DNA of 64,000 bases, taken from assembly GCA_017527435.1 (NCBI GenBank), contig JAFXQB010000012.1, positions 1 through 64,000 of the forward strand. The letters are read 5' to 3'. The notes beneath the pieces are model-generated. The model was given only the letters and a program-made list of their open reading frames with translations, did not search any database and was not told the origin of the DNA. This document shows positions 17,517 to 25,539 of this stretch, piece after piece; positions within the stretch are counted from its first letter, which is position 1; the number at the start of each line of letters is the position of its first letter. This DNA is from Salinivirgaceae bacterium. GTDB taxonomy: Bacteria > Bacteroidota > Bacteroidia > Bacteroidales > SZUA-534. A program made the translations under genes and the position numbers.

Positions 17517-18536
17517 ATGAACAACATTATAGTATATTGCGAATTTGAAGATGGCCGCGTTGCCGACGTAAGCCTTGAACTGCTTACCAAAGGCCGCAAA
17601 CTGGCCAACAAACTCAACTGCAAACTCGAGGCGCTCATTATCGGTGCAAACCTTGACGGCGTTGAGAAACAGGTGTTCCCCTACGGCGTCGACACAGTCT
17701 ATCTGGCTGCCGACAAGCGTCTGGAGCACTATCAGACACTGCCCCACACGTCAATCGTCTGCAAACTGTTTGAGGAGCAGAAACCGCAAATCGCCTTTAT
17801 GGGCGCAACCACCGTTGGCCGCGACCTTGGCCCGCGCGTGTCGTCGAAACTGCACAGCGGCCTGACCGCCGACTGCACCAACCTTGAAATCGGTCCGCAC
17901 ACCGACGTGAAGACAGGCAAGAGTTACGAGGACCTTCTCTATCAGATTCGTCCCGCGTTCGGCGGCAACATTATCGCCACAATCGTCAACCCCGAGTGCC
18001 GCCCGCAGATGGCCACCGTTCGCGAAGGCGTGATGAAAAAAGAGATTTTCAAGGCCGACTACAAGGGCGAGGTTGTCAAACTCGATGTAAACAAATACGT
18101 TAGCGCCACTGATTTCGCCGTCAGCATTATCGACCGCCAGATTGAAAAATCGAAAATCAACATTAAAGGCTCACCGATAATCGTGTCGGGCGGCTACGGA
18201 GTGGGCTCGAAAGAGAACTTCCAACTGCTGTTCGATTTCGCGTCGCTAATTAACGCCGAAGTGGGCGCAAGCCGCGCAGCCGTTGACGCAGGTTGGGTTG
18301 AGCACGAGCGTCAGATTGGCCAGACAGGCGTAACCGTTCGTCCGAAACTCTACATTGCCTGCGGCATATCGGGCCAAATCCAGCACATTGCAGGAATGCA
18401 GGAGTCGAGTATGATTATCTCAATCAACAGCGACCCCAACGCCCCAATCAACAAAATTGCCGACTACGTGATTACAGGCACCATTGAGGACGTTCTGCCG
18501 AAATTGATTAAGTATTACAAACAGAACTCTAAATAA
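17517..18536 (+). CDS. etfA: Electron transfer flavoprotein, alpha subunit
   Basis: Large ETF subunit that binds FAD, 339 residues. The N-terminal domain starts MNNIIVYCEFEDGRVADVSLELL. The C-terminal FAD domain shows the ETF-alpha signature in order: IIVSGGYGVGSKENF, GASRAAVDAGWVEHERQIGQTG, LYIACGISGQIQHIAGMQ and IISINSDPNAPINKIADY. With etfB it forms the electron acceptor of the dehydrogenase encoded 11 bases downstream, so the three genes make a complete acyl-CoA oxidation or enoyl-CoA reduction electron module. No ETF-quinone oxidoreductase or CoA-transferase is visible nearby, so direction and partner enzyme are open. Confidence 0.96.
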   Translation: MNNIIVYCEFEDGRVADVSLELLTKGRKLANKLNCKLEALIIGANLDGVEKQVFPYGVDTVYLAADKRLEHYQTLPHTSIVCKLFEEQKPQIAFMGATTVGRDLGPRVSSKLHSGLTADCTNLEIGPHTDVKTGKSYEDLLYQIRPAFGGNIIATIVNPECRPQMATVREGVMKKEIFKADYKGEVVKLDVNKYVSATDFAVSIIDRQIEKSKINIKGSPIIVSGGYGVGSKENFQLLFDFASLINAEVGASRAAVDAGWVEHERQIGQTGVTVRPKLYIACGISGQIQHIAGMQESSMIISINSDPNAPINKIADYVITGTIEDVLPKLIKYYKQNSK

Positions 18537-18547
18537 ATCAGACAATT

Positions 18548-20254
18548 ATGGCTAATTTTTATACAGACACCCCCGAACTCAAATTCCATTTGAACCACCC
18601 GCTGATGAAGCGCATTGTTGAGTTGAAAGAACGCAACTATGCCAATGCGGGCCAGTTCGATTTCGCGCCTGCCGACTTCGACGACGCAATGGACAGTTAC
18701 GATAAAGTGCTCGATGTTGTTGGCGAGATTTGCGGCGAGATTATCGCCCCGAACGCTGAAGGCGTGGACCACGAAGGCCCCGTCTGCGCCAACGGCCGCG
18801 TAACCTACGCAAGCGGCACGTCGGTTAACCTTGACGCAACACGCAAGGCAGGACTCTGCGGCGTGAATATGCCGTACCGCTACGGCGGACTGAACTTCCC
18901 GACCGTTCCCTACCTGATGGCCGCCGATATGGTGTCGCGCGCCGACGCAGGTTTCGAGAACCTTTGGGGCCTGCAGGACTGCGCCGAAACCATTTACGAG
19001 TTTGCCGACGACGACCAGAAGCAGCGCTACATTCCGCGCATTTGCGAGGGCGAGACAATGTCGATGGACCTGACCGAGCCCGATGCTGGTTCCGACCTGC
19101 AATCGGTGATGCTCAAGGCAACTTTCAACGAGGCCGACAACTGCTGGTATCTGAACGGTGTTAAACGATTCATTACCAATGGCGATGCCGATATTCACCT
19201 TGTGCTTGCACGCTCTGAAGAGGGCACTCACGACGGCCGCGGCCTTTCAATGTTTATCTACGACAAGCGCAACGGCGGAGTAACCGTGCGCCGCATTGAG
19301 AACAAGATGGGTATCAAGGGCTCGCCGACCTGCGAACTCGTGTTCCGCAACGCCAAAGCCGAACTCTGCGGAAGCCGCAAGTTGGGCCTTATCAAATATG
19401 TGATGTCGCTGATGAACGGCGCGCGTCTGGGCATTGCCGCACAGTCGGTTGGCCTGTCGCAGGCCGCCTACAACGAGGCTCTCTCTTACGCCCGCGACCG
19501 TCAGCAGTTCGGTCACCCGATTATCGAGTTCAGCGCCGTTGCCGAATTGCTGGCAACAATGAAGGCCAAACTCGACGCAAACCGCACAATCCTTTATGAG
19601 ACAGCACGTTTCGTTGATATGTACAAGACTTTGGAAGACATATCGAAGGAGCGCAAACTGACACCCGAAGAGCGCGACGAGTGCAAGCGCTACAACCGTA
19701 TGGCCGACGCCTTCACACCGCTGGCAAAAGGCCTGGGCAGCGAGTTCGCCAATCAGAACGCCTACGACTGCATTCAGGTTCACGGTGGCTCAGGCTTTAT
19801 GAAGGACTACACCTGCGAGCGCCTTTACCGCGACGCCCGTATCACAAGCATTTACGAGGGCACCACACAACTTCAGGTAGTTGCCGCAACACGCTATGCC
19901 ACCACAGGTTTCTATCTTTCAATGATGAAAGACTACGCCGCACAGCCCGTTGCCGACGATTTGAAGCCGATACACGACGTTCTTGACCGTATGACGGCCG
20001 AATACGAGGAAACGGTGGCCTACGTTATGGGCAAAGAGTCGCAGGAGTTCATTGAACTGCACGCCCGCCGTATGGTTGAGATGGCAGGCTACACCATTAT
20101 GGCCTACCTGCTGATGCTCGACGCCAACCGCGATGCAATGTTCCGCCGCTCGGCCGAAATCTTCCTGAAATTCGCCCGCACGCAGAACGCACAGCGCTCA
20201 ATCTTCATTAAGGAGACTGATGTGAAGGACGTTGAGGCTTTCAAGGTAAAGTAA
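18548..20254 (+). CDS. Acyl-CoA dehydrogenase
   Basis: FAD enzyme that forms or reduces the alpha-beta double bond of acyl-CoA and exchanges electrons with the ETF encoded just upstream. At 568 residues it is longer than the 380-residue short-chain enzymes and belongs to the larger class with an extra C-terminal helical region (about 460-568). The conserved blocks are present: MDLTEPDAGSDLQSV (FAD/substrate loop), GIKGSPTCELVF, RQQFGHPI and QVHGGSGFMKDYTCERLYRDARITSIYEGT, where Glu437 of YEGT is the expected catalytic base. Chain-length preference cannot be decided. It ends the three-gene operon before a terminator and shares its strong codon bias. Confidence 0.94.
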   Translation: MANFYTDTPELKFHLNHPLMKRIVELKERNYANAGQFDFAPADFDDAMDSYDKVLDVVGEICGEIIAPNAEGVDHEGPVCANGRVTYASGTSVNLDATRKAGLCGVNMPYRYGGLNFPTVPYLMAADMVSRADAGFENLWGLQDCAETIYEFADDDQKQRYIPRICEGETMSMDLTEPDAGSDLQSVMLKATFNEADNCWYLNGVKRFITNGDADIHLVLARSEEGTHDGRGLSMFIYDKRNGGVTVRRIENKMGIKGSPTCELVFRNAKAELCGSRKLGLIKYVMSLMNGARLGIAAQSVGLSQAAYNEALSYARDRQQFGHPIIEFSAVAELLATMKAKLDANRTILYETARFVDMYKTLEDISKERKLTPEERDECKRYNRMADAFTPLAKGLGSEFANQNAYDCIQVHGGSGFMKDYTCERLYRDARITSIYEGTTQLQVVAATRYATTGFYLSMMKDYAAQPVADDLKPIHDVLDRMTAEYEETVAYVMGKESQEFIELHARRMVEMAGYTIMAYLLMLDANRDAMFRRSAEIFLKFARTQNAQRSIFIKETDVKDVEAFKVK

Positions 20255-20278
20255 GAAGGTTGATATAAATACGAATGT

Positions 20279-20312
20279 AAGCCGATTACCATTGTTGTAA
20301 TCGGCTTTTTTG
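20279..20312 (+). terminator. Terminator of the etfBA-acd operon
   Basis: AAGCCGATTAC (20279-20289) pairs with GTAATCGGCTT (20297-20307), followed by a T tract. Confidence 0.9.
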
Positions 20313-20351
20313 TATTATGAGATTGTATACGTGTGATCTGCAATTTTTTAA

Positions 20352-20395
20352 CAAAACAAAAGGCGAGTCTGCAGCAGACTCGCCTTTATTTTTTG
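20352..20395. terminator. Bidirectional terminator hairpin
   Basis: AAAGGCGAGTCT (20359-20370) pairs perfectly with AGACTCGCCTTT (20376-20387), with A-rich DNA before and T-rich DNA after. It most likely ends the minus-strand hydrolase gene and backs up the acd terminator on the plus strand. Confidence 0.75.
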
Positions 20396-20412
20396 ATTAT
20401 CAAACACCAGCG

Positions 20413-21318
20413 TTAGTCAATATTCTTCTTGTCAATTCGCCAGCCTTCGCGTTGAGCCACGCCAGGGTTCTCGCCCTTGAACATAAGCGCCGCTTCGTCG
20501 TCGTTTTTGAGTTGCCATTTGAGCCAGGCTGTGGCAACAATTGCAAACTCGCCGCCGTAAGGCTGACGGTAGGTTCCGCCGTGGCCAACGGGCAGGTTGC
20601 AGGCGGCAATGGGCACGTTGTTGATGCGGCTGAAATCGTCCATACCGTTCCCGTAGGCAATGTCGGTGGTGTCGCCAAGCAGGTAGAGCACAGGAACTTT
20701 GATTTTCTGCAAATCGTCCTTGGTTGGCATTGGCATTCCTGGGATGGCGGTATTCGGGTCGATGAACGAGCCGCTGTTGCATATCATAATGGTTTTCAGG
20801 CGCTCGTCGGTGGCGTTGTTGAGTGTCTGCAATCCGCCGCACGACATTCCTGCAGCCGCAATGTTCTGCATATCAAGTTTTTGATAGTAGGGGCTGTTCT
20901 TGTCGGCATTTTGAGCAACGGCCCAGTCAAGGCCTTCAATTTGCTGTTCGGTTTTCGACATCGGGCCGTGATATGGCTGGTCATCAACGGGGAAGTTGCC
21001 GATGGCCACTACCATAAAACCGTGCGATGCAATCTCGTTCAGGAAGTTGACGTGTTCCCACGGTGAGTTGCCGCAGGCGCCGTTACCCCAAACCAGCACT
21101 GGCAGAGGATTTTTTTCGTTGAACGGCGAAAGGTCGGCAGGACGGAAGATGGTGTGTTCTGCCAGTGATGGTTCAGCCACCATAATGGCTTTGTAGTCAC
21201 CTGTGCCGCCGTCTTCGAGCGTGCGCGATTGGTTGTAAGTCTCGGGGGCCGCTTTGTGCGACGAGCAACCGACAGCCGCAAAGCAAGCAGCAGTCAGTAA
21301 TAAGCATAATTTCTTCAT
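20413..21318 (-). CDS. Alpha/beta-hydrolase lipoprotein (chlorophyllase/dienelactone-hydrolase-like fold)
   Basis: Exported esterase-like protein of 301 residues. The N-terminus MKKLCLLLTAACFAAVGC is a lipoprotein signal with a VGC lipobox, so it is anchored in an envelope membrane. The hydrolase core shows PVLVWGNGACGNSPWEHVNFLNEIASHGFMVVAIG (oxyanion-hole region), the nucleophile elbow GMSCGG with the catalytic Ser, and a late VGHGG that can supply the His. Its natural substrate is unknown. A perfect -7 box at 21348-21355 places the start of transcription downstream of a longer upstream frame, which supports the ATG at 21318. It is monocistronic. Confidence 0.8.
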   Translation of the reverse strand: MKKLCLLLTAACFAAVGCSSHKAAPETYNQSRTLEDGGTGDYKAIMVAEPSLAEHTIFRPADLSPFNEKNPLPVLVWGNGACGNSPWEHVNFLNEIASHGFMVVAIGNFPVDDQPYHGPMSKTEQQIEGLDWAVAQNADKNSPYYQKLDMQNIAAAGMSCGGLQTLNNATDERLKTIMICNSGSFIDPNTAIPGMPMPTKDDLQKIKVPVLYLLGDTTDIAYGNGMDDFSRINNVPIAACNLPVGHGGTYRQPYGGEFAIVATAWLKWQLKNDDEAALMFKGENPGVAQREGWRIDKKNID

Positions 21319-21347
21319 TTTGAATGTGTTTTTAGTTTTTAAACATA

Positions 21348-21355
21348 CAAATCTA
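21348..21355 (-). promoter_or_regulatory. -7 box of the hydrolase gene
   Basis: Reads TAGATTTG on the minus strand, an exact TAnnTTTG match, 30 bases before the ATG. Confidence 0.55.
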
Positions 21356-21555
21356 CATAAAATGTTTAATCGTTGAATCGGATAATTGATGTTTGGTACA
21401 AGGTTCCAGGCATTAGGCATTAGGTGTTGGCAAGGGTTGAAGGGTTAAATTATTGTAGGGCTGTCACACTGTGGCAGCCGATTCTGTAATCCAATATTTA
21501 TGAGAATAGCATTATGATTCTCTGTCTGCAATGTCGCCAGCGTTCAAAAAGCCAC

Positions 21556-21589
21556 AAAAAAAAGCGAATCCCTTTCGGAATTCGCTTTT
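21556..21589 (-). terminator. Terminator of the aldolase gene
   Basis: On the minus strand AAGCGAATTCC and GGATTCGCTT pair with one bulged base and run into eight T residues. It begins about 20 bases after the stop codon. Confidence 0.85.
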
Positions 21590-21609
21590 CTTATATCGCG
21601 GAAGCGTGA

Positions 21610-22602
21610 TTACAACTTGTTGTCGCTGCCCAAAACGTTGACAATCTTGTGGATGTACATTTTCTTCATATTCTCGCGGGCAGGTTTCAGATACTGGCGC
21701 GGGTCGAAGTGCGACGGGTTCTCGGCAAGATATTTGCGGATAGCGGCGGTCATAGCCAGACGAGAGTCAGAGTCGATGTTGATTTTGCAAACAGCCGACT
21801 TCGAAGCCTCGCGAAGTTGCTCTTCCGGAATACCGATAGCGGCTTCAAGTTTGCCACCATATTTGTTAATGGTTTCAACCTCTTCCTGCGGAACCGACGA
21901 TGAGCCGTGCAGAACGATTGGGAAGCCTGGAAGTTTTTTCTCGATTTCGTGAAGAACGTCGAATGCCAACGGGGGCGGAACAAGAACACCATTTACTTTA
22001 GTGCACTGTTCTGGTGTGAACTTGTGTGCGCCGTGCGATGTGCCAATTGAGATGGCCAGCGAATCGCAGCCTGTGCGAGTGGCGAAATCCACAACCTCTT
22101 CAGGTTTTGTGTAGTGTGATTCAGCAGCCGAAACTTCGTCTTCAACACCAGCCAAAACGCCAAGCTCAGCCTCAACTGTAACGTCGAATTGATGAGCGTA
22201 TTCAACAACTTTCTTTGTCAACTTTATGTTCTCTTCGTATGGCAGCGATGAGCCGTCAATCATAACCGATGAGAAACCGTTGTCGATGCAGTCCTTGCAG
22301 AGCTCGAAGCTGTCGCCGTGGTCAAGGTGAAGAACAATCTGCGGATTGGGGCAGCCAAGTTCTTTAGCGTACTCAACGGCGCCCTTTGCCAGGTTGCGAA
22401 GGATGGTGCCGTTAGCGTAGTTGCGAGCGCCTTTCGATACCTGCATAATGACAGGCGATTTGGTCTCAACTGCGGCCATAACAATAGCCTGCATTTGTTC
22501 CATTGTGTTGAAGTTGAAGGCCGGGATAGCGTATCCGCCTTTAACTGCTTTGGCAAACATTTCACGAGTGTTCACCAAGCCTAAATCTTTGTAGTTTACC
22601 AT
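21610..22602 (-). CDS. fba: Class II fructose-1,6-bisphosphate aldolase
   Basis: Zinc-dependent enzyme of glycolysis and gluconeogenesis that interconverts fructose 1,6-bisphosphate and dihydroxyacetone phosphate plus glyceraldehyde 3-phosphate. The 330 residues fit the family. Landmarks are YAIPAFNFNTMEQMQAI, the HLDHGD block with catalytic Asp94 and zinc ligand His95, EAELGVLAGVEDEV, the zinc/phosphate block SIGTSHGAHKF, and VLHGSSSVPQEEV with the third zinc-binding His. It has its own -7 box upstream and a terminator downstream, so it is a single-gene unit. Confidence 0.96.
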   Translation of the reverse strand: MVNYKDLGLVNTREMFAKAVKGGYAIPAFNFNTMEQMQAIVMAAVETKSPVIMQVSKGARNYANGTILRNLAKGAVEYAKELGCPNPQIVLHLDHGDSFELCKDCIDNGFSSVMIDGSSLPYEENIKLTKKVVEYAHQFDVTVEAELGVLAGVEDEVSAAESHYTKPEEVVDFATRTGCDSLAISIGTSHGAHKFTPEQCTKVNGVLVPPPLAFDVLHEIEKKLPGFPIVLHGSSSVPQEEVETINKYGGKLEAAIGIPEEQLREASKSAVCKINIDSDSRLAMTAAIRKYLAENPSHFDPRQYLKPARENMKKMYIHKIVNVLGSDNKL

Positions 22603-22649
22603 ATTATTAAAATTGTATAATTAAAAATATACTTTTCTAAAACCGATGG

Positions 22650-22657
22650 CAAATATA
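22650..22657 (-). promoter_or_regulatory. -7 box of fba
   Basis: Reads TATATTTG on the minus strand, an exact consensus match, 48 bases before the fba ATG. The rest of the 300-base gap to the next gene (22603-22902) shows no other clear element. Confidence 0.6.
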
Positions 22658-22902
22658 TCATTCTTTGTCATACTTGGGGCGCAATCTTTTCACTTCTTAT
22701 CAATAAAAAATATCAGGCTTTCGCCGATGGCCGTTTTTTTTGGTGTAGGTGGCAAAATCGGTGTCCGATGGCGGTTTTTCGTGTCGCTTTAAGCGGTATT
22801 TTTGGATGAGCCTTTCGGGAAACCGGCGGCTTGCGGACATTTGAGAGTAGGGTAGAACCCGTTTCGATTGTCTTTATTACAGAACTTTAAAACTGAAAAG
22901 CT

Positions 22903-23661
22903 ATGTTGTGGAAAAAAACATTGGCCATAGTGGCCGGAACAATCACAATCTCAGCTTGCAGCGTCTATCACCCGCAGGCTGTCGACATTCCGCTTATGAG
23001 CCAGAGCGGCGAGACTAAAATTGATGCTTCGGTAAGTCTGTCGGGGCACGTGATTCCTACAAAGATGGCACTCAACGCCACAGCCACCCACGCTTTCAAC
23101 GATTGGATAGCCGGGCAGGCGCACGTCAATTACGGCAGTGGAATGGGCGCGGCGCAGCTTGCCTTTGGCGCCTACAAACCGCTTGGCGAGCACGCTGTTT
23201 TCGAAGGTTATATGGGTTTGAACTCGGGCTTTATGAGCGTCGATAACGCGTCGGTGAGCAGCGAAGAGAATGCCGATGGCTCTACAACCACCACTCGGCA
23301 CGCAAAAACATACTCATACGATGGCCGTTTCAACGTGCCGTTCAGCCAGGTGAACTTCGGTTGGCACGATTTGACACCTATTCATATCGATATTGGCGTC
23401 GGATTTAAGGCCGGCTCTTACATTCCGAACCTTCATTATTACGAGTACGACCGCGACGAAGTGCGAATTGACGAGCGCACCGAGCATTACACCAAGCCGA
23501 ATCTGCTTCTTGAGCCGCAAATGGTTCTGCGTTTGGGTTCGCAGCACGTGAAGTGGAATTTCAAGGCGGGCTTCTGCTATCTGAACGATATCAATGAGAG
23601 CCTTACGCACCTGACATACGACTTTTATAGCCTGTCAACAGGTATTCAGATTAATTTCTGA
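22903..23661 (+). CDS. Putative outer-membrane beta-barrel lipoprotein, unknown function
   Basis: A 252-residue exported protein that I do not recognise as a named family. The N-terminus MLWKKTLAIVAGTITISAC is a lipoprotein signal peptide with the lipobox ISAC. The rest alternates polar and hydrophobic residues and is rich in aromatic ends of strands (VNYGSGMGAAQLAFGAY, FEGYMGLNSGFMSV, LHYYEYDRDEV), and it ends with QINF. A terminal Phe is typical of outer-membrane barrels. Length suggests eight to ten strands. It stands alone between the aldolase and a convergent membrane-protein gene, with its own terminator. A lipidated small barrel is unusual; a periplasmic beta-rich lipoprotein is the alternative. 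Confidence 0.7.
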   Translation: MLWKKTLAIVAGTITISACSVYHPQAVDIPLMSQSGETKIDASVSLSGHVIPTKMALNATATHAFNDWIAGQAHVNYGSGMGAAQLAFGAYKPLGEHAVFEGYMGLNSGFMSVDNASVSSEENADGSTTTTRHAKTYSYDGRFNVPFSQVNFGWHDLTPIHIDIGVGFKAGSYIPNLHYYEYDRDEVRIDERTEHYTKPNLLLEPQMVLRLGSQHVKWNFKAGFCYLNDINESLTHLTYDFYSLSTGIQINF

Positions 23662-23680
23662 TTGTAAATGAGTTGAATAC

Positions 23681-23713
23681 AAAAATCGGCATTCTTCAGT
23701 GCCGATTTTTTTT
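23681..23713. terminator. Terminator between convergent genes
   Basis: AAAAATCGGCA (23681-23691) pairs with TGCCGATTTTT (23700-23710) followed by more T residues. The A run on the left lets it serve the minus-strand gene too. Confidence 0.85.
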
Positions 23714-23753
23714 GTTTGCAATTTTGCCAGTAATTGGACCGGGCGGTGGCGGT

Positions 23754-24773
23754 TCAGATTGCTTGTGTTGTGTCCGTTTGGCTAGTGCGTTTACCTATAA
23801 CTGTCAGATATACAAGGCATATAGCGCCAACAATCAGACAGAACCCATTGGTTGTTGAGTGGCTGATGAGTGCGAAAATCTTGCCGTCGGCCACCGGAAT
23901 GCCGTAGAGCGCCAGCGTTTCGAAAACCATAAAATGCCACGGCCCGATGCCGCCTTGCACGGGCGCCAGCATTGCCAGTCCGCCCATAATGAACGCGGTG
24001 AGCGCGGCGCCCATTGAGAGCCCGGCTGTGGGGGCGAAACTGAAGAACGTGACGTAGAGCATTAGAAAGTAGGCCAGATAGATAAACACCGACTGCCCGA
24101 CGAAAATCCACGGATGCTCAAGCCGCGCTATCGATTTCAGTCCGTCCCAAAACTTCATTATCAAACCGATAATCGGTTGAAACAGTTTTATTTGCGCAAT
24201 GCGGTGGCGCAGTTTCCAAAGCAGAACAATGGCGCCAATGCCCGCCACGGCGCCGGCAATCCAGAACCACGGCGAGAAGAGAAACGCCACTTTGTCGAGC
24301 ATTGCTTCGTGGCCGGGCGCTTCGAAAAACGTCTTCAGAAAATCGAGTTGGAAAAACACCATTACGGCGGCAATCACAATCATTAGCAGCGTGTCAACAG
24401 TGCGCTCGACCACCACCGTGCCCAGCAGCACGGCAAACGGCACGCTGTCGGTTCGGGCAAGGGCTGTGCAGCGCACAATCTCGCCGCCGCGCGGAATTAT
24501 CAGATTGGTGAAATACATTGCCATTACCGAGCAGAACGTGCGGAACCGGCCCGCCGAGTAACCCGCCGACTGTATGAGCATATCCCACCGCAGGGCGCGG
24601 CAGATGTGGCTCATTACGCCAAACGCAAGCGATAGCGCAATCCACCGCCAGCGAATGCTCGAAATCTGACTTGCAAGTGCCTGTAATTCAAAGTCTTTGT
24701 AGATATAATAGAACACCGCCAGTCCGATGGCCAGGAACAGCAAATATTTGAGTACGCTTAAAAATTTTTTCAC
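23754..24773 (-). CDS. Flippase-like integral membrane protein (lysylphosphatidylglycerol synthase TM-region family)
   Basis: About 339 residues with eight or so membrane helices, matching the family that contains the membrane half of MprF and AglD-like proteins. Family marks are the N-terminal helix followed by WRWIALSLAFGVMSHICRALRWDMLI, the block TNLIIPRGGEIVRCTAL, VVVERTVDTL, and the late APVQGGIGPWHFMVFETL. It probably moves or handles a lipid-linked substrate at the inner membrane. The chosen start is a GTG at 24773. A perfect -7 box at 24796-24803 lies inside the longer ATG frame that begins at 24872, so that longer frame cannot be the main product. It is divergent from the glycan operon. 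Confidence 0.82.
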   Translation of the reverse strand: MKKFLSVLKYLLFLAIGLAVFYYIYKDFELQALASQISSIRWRWIALSLAFGVMSHICRALRWDMLIQSAGYSAGRFRTFCSVMAMYFTNLIIPRGGEIVRCTALARTDSVPFAVLLGTVVVERTVDTLLMIVIAAVMVFFQLDFLKTFFEAPGHEAMLDKVAFLFSPWFWIAGAVAGIGAIVLLWKLRHRIAQIKLFQPIIGLIMKFWDGLKSIARLEHPWIFVGQSVFIYLAYFLMLYVTFFSFAPTAGLSMGAALTAFIMGGLAMLAPVQGGIGPWHFMVFETLALYGIPVADGKIFALISHSTTNGFCLIVGAICLVYLTVIGKRTSQTDTTQAI

Positions 24774-24795
24774 GACAATCTCTATTTCGATGTCG

Positions 24796-24803
24796 CAAAT
24801 ATA
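24796..24803 (-). promoter_or_regulatory. -7 box of the flippase-like gene
   Basis: Reads TATATTTG on the minus strand, exact consensus, 22 bases before the proposed GTG start. Confidence 0.55.
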
Positions 24804-24882
24804 GGTTTTATATCGATTGACGAATGGTGTGAAAACTGATATTGAAATTGCGCAATCGGCCATAAAAACCACTAACTTTTTT

Positions 24883-24890
24883 TAGTTTTG
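24883..24890 (+). promoter_or_regulatory. -7 box of the surface-glycan operon
   Basis: TAGTTTTG is an exact match to TAnnTTTG. The first in-frame ATG at 24896 would lie at the transcription start, so the ATG at 24917 is preferred. It is 79 bp from the divergent -7 box at 24796-24803. Confidence 0.55.
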
Positions 24891-24916
24891 CACCGATGCT
24901 TTCACGTGGCAACAAT

Positions 24917-25510
24917 ATGGTTAAATGGTTTTTCGACAGAACGCTCTCGCTTGTTTTGCTGATGGCGCTTATGCCGGTTTTGTTGCTTGTCGCGATAGTT
25001 ATTCTGCTGACAAGCGGCGCGCCGGTTTTCTACATTCAGGAACGAATCGGCCAAAATGCCAAACCATTCAAACTCATTAAGTTTCGCACAATGAAAGGCG
25101 AAGAAGAGAGCCCTGTGGCGGCGGCTGAACTGAACCGCATTACGCGCGTTGGCCGATGGCTGCGGCGCACCAAAATCGATGAACTGCCCGAGTTGCTCAA
25201 CATTTTCGTGGGCGATATGAGTTTCGTTGGGCCGCGCCCCGATGTGGCAGGTTACGCCGACAAACTCGAAGGCGATGACCGCCGTCTGCTGACGATGAAG
25301 CCTGGATTGACTGGCGTGGCGTCGCTCAAATACCGCAACGAAGAAGATTTGCTGGCCGCGCAGCCCAATCCGCAGGAATACAACGACAAGGTGATTTGGC
25401 CCGACAAGGTTCGGCTCAATCTTCTCTATATGGAACGGCAGTCGCTTTGGCTCGATGTCAAAGTGCTGATTTGCACCGCATTGGGCAAAACTGTGAAAGG
25501 CTTTGAATAG
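24917..25510 (+). CDS. Undecaprenyl-phosphate sugar phosphotransferase (bacterial sugar transferase family)
   Basis: Initiating enzyme of surface glycan assembly: it moves a sugar-1-phosphate onto undecaprenyl phosphate at the inner membrane. The 197-residue short form has one N-terminal membrane hairpin (about 8-34) and then the catalytic domain. Family motifs are visible in order: PVFYIQERIGQNAKPFKLIKFRTM, TRVGRWLRRTKIDELPELLNI, GDMSFVGPRPDV and MKPGLTGVASL. The sugar cannot be told from sequence. It is the first gene of a five-gene glycan set on the plus strand, with the flippase 29 bases downstream. Confidence 0.9.
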   Translation: MVKWFFDRTLSLVLLMALMPVLLLVAIVILLTSGAPVFYIQERIGQNAKPFKLIKFRTMKGEEESPVAAAELNRITRVGRWLRRTKIDELPELLNIFVGDMSFVGPRPDVAGYADKLEGDDRRLLTMKPGLTGVASLKYRNEEDLLAAQPNPQEYNDKVIWPDKVRLNLLYMERQSLWLDVKVLICTALGKTVKGFE

Positions 25511-25539
25511 TTGGTGGCTGGCCGCAAAACATTGATTCA

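Noticed and set aside
24774..24872. Longer N-terminus for the flippase-like protein
   Set aside because: A perfect -7 box lies inside this extension, so most transcripts would start after the upstream ATG.
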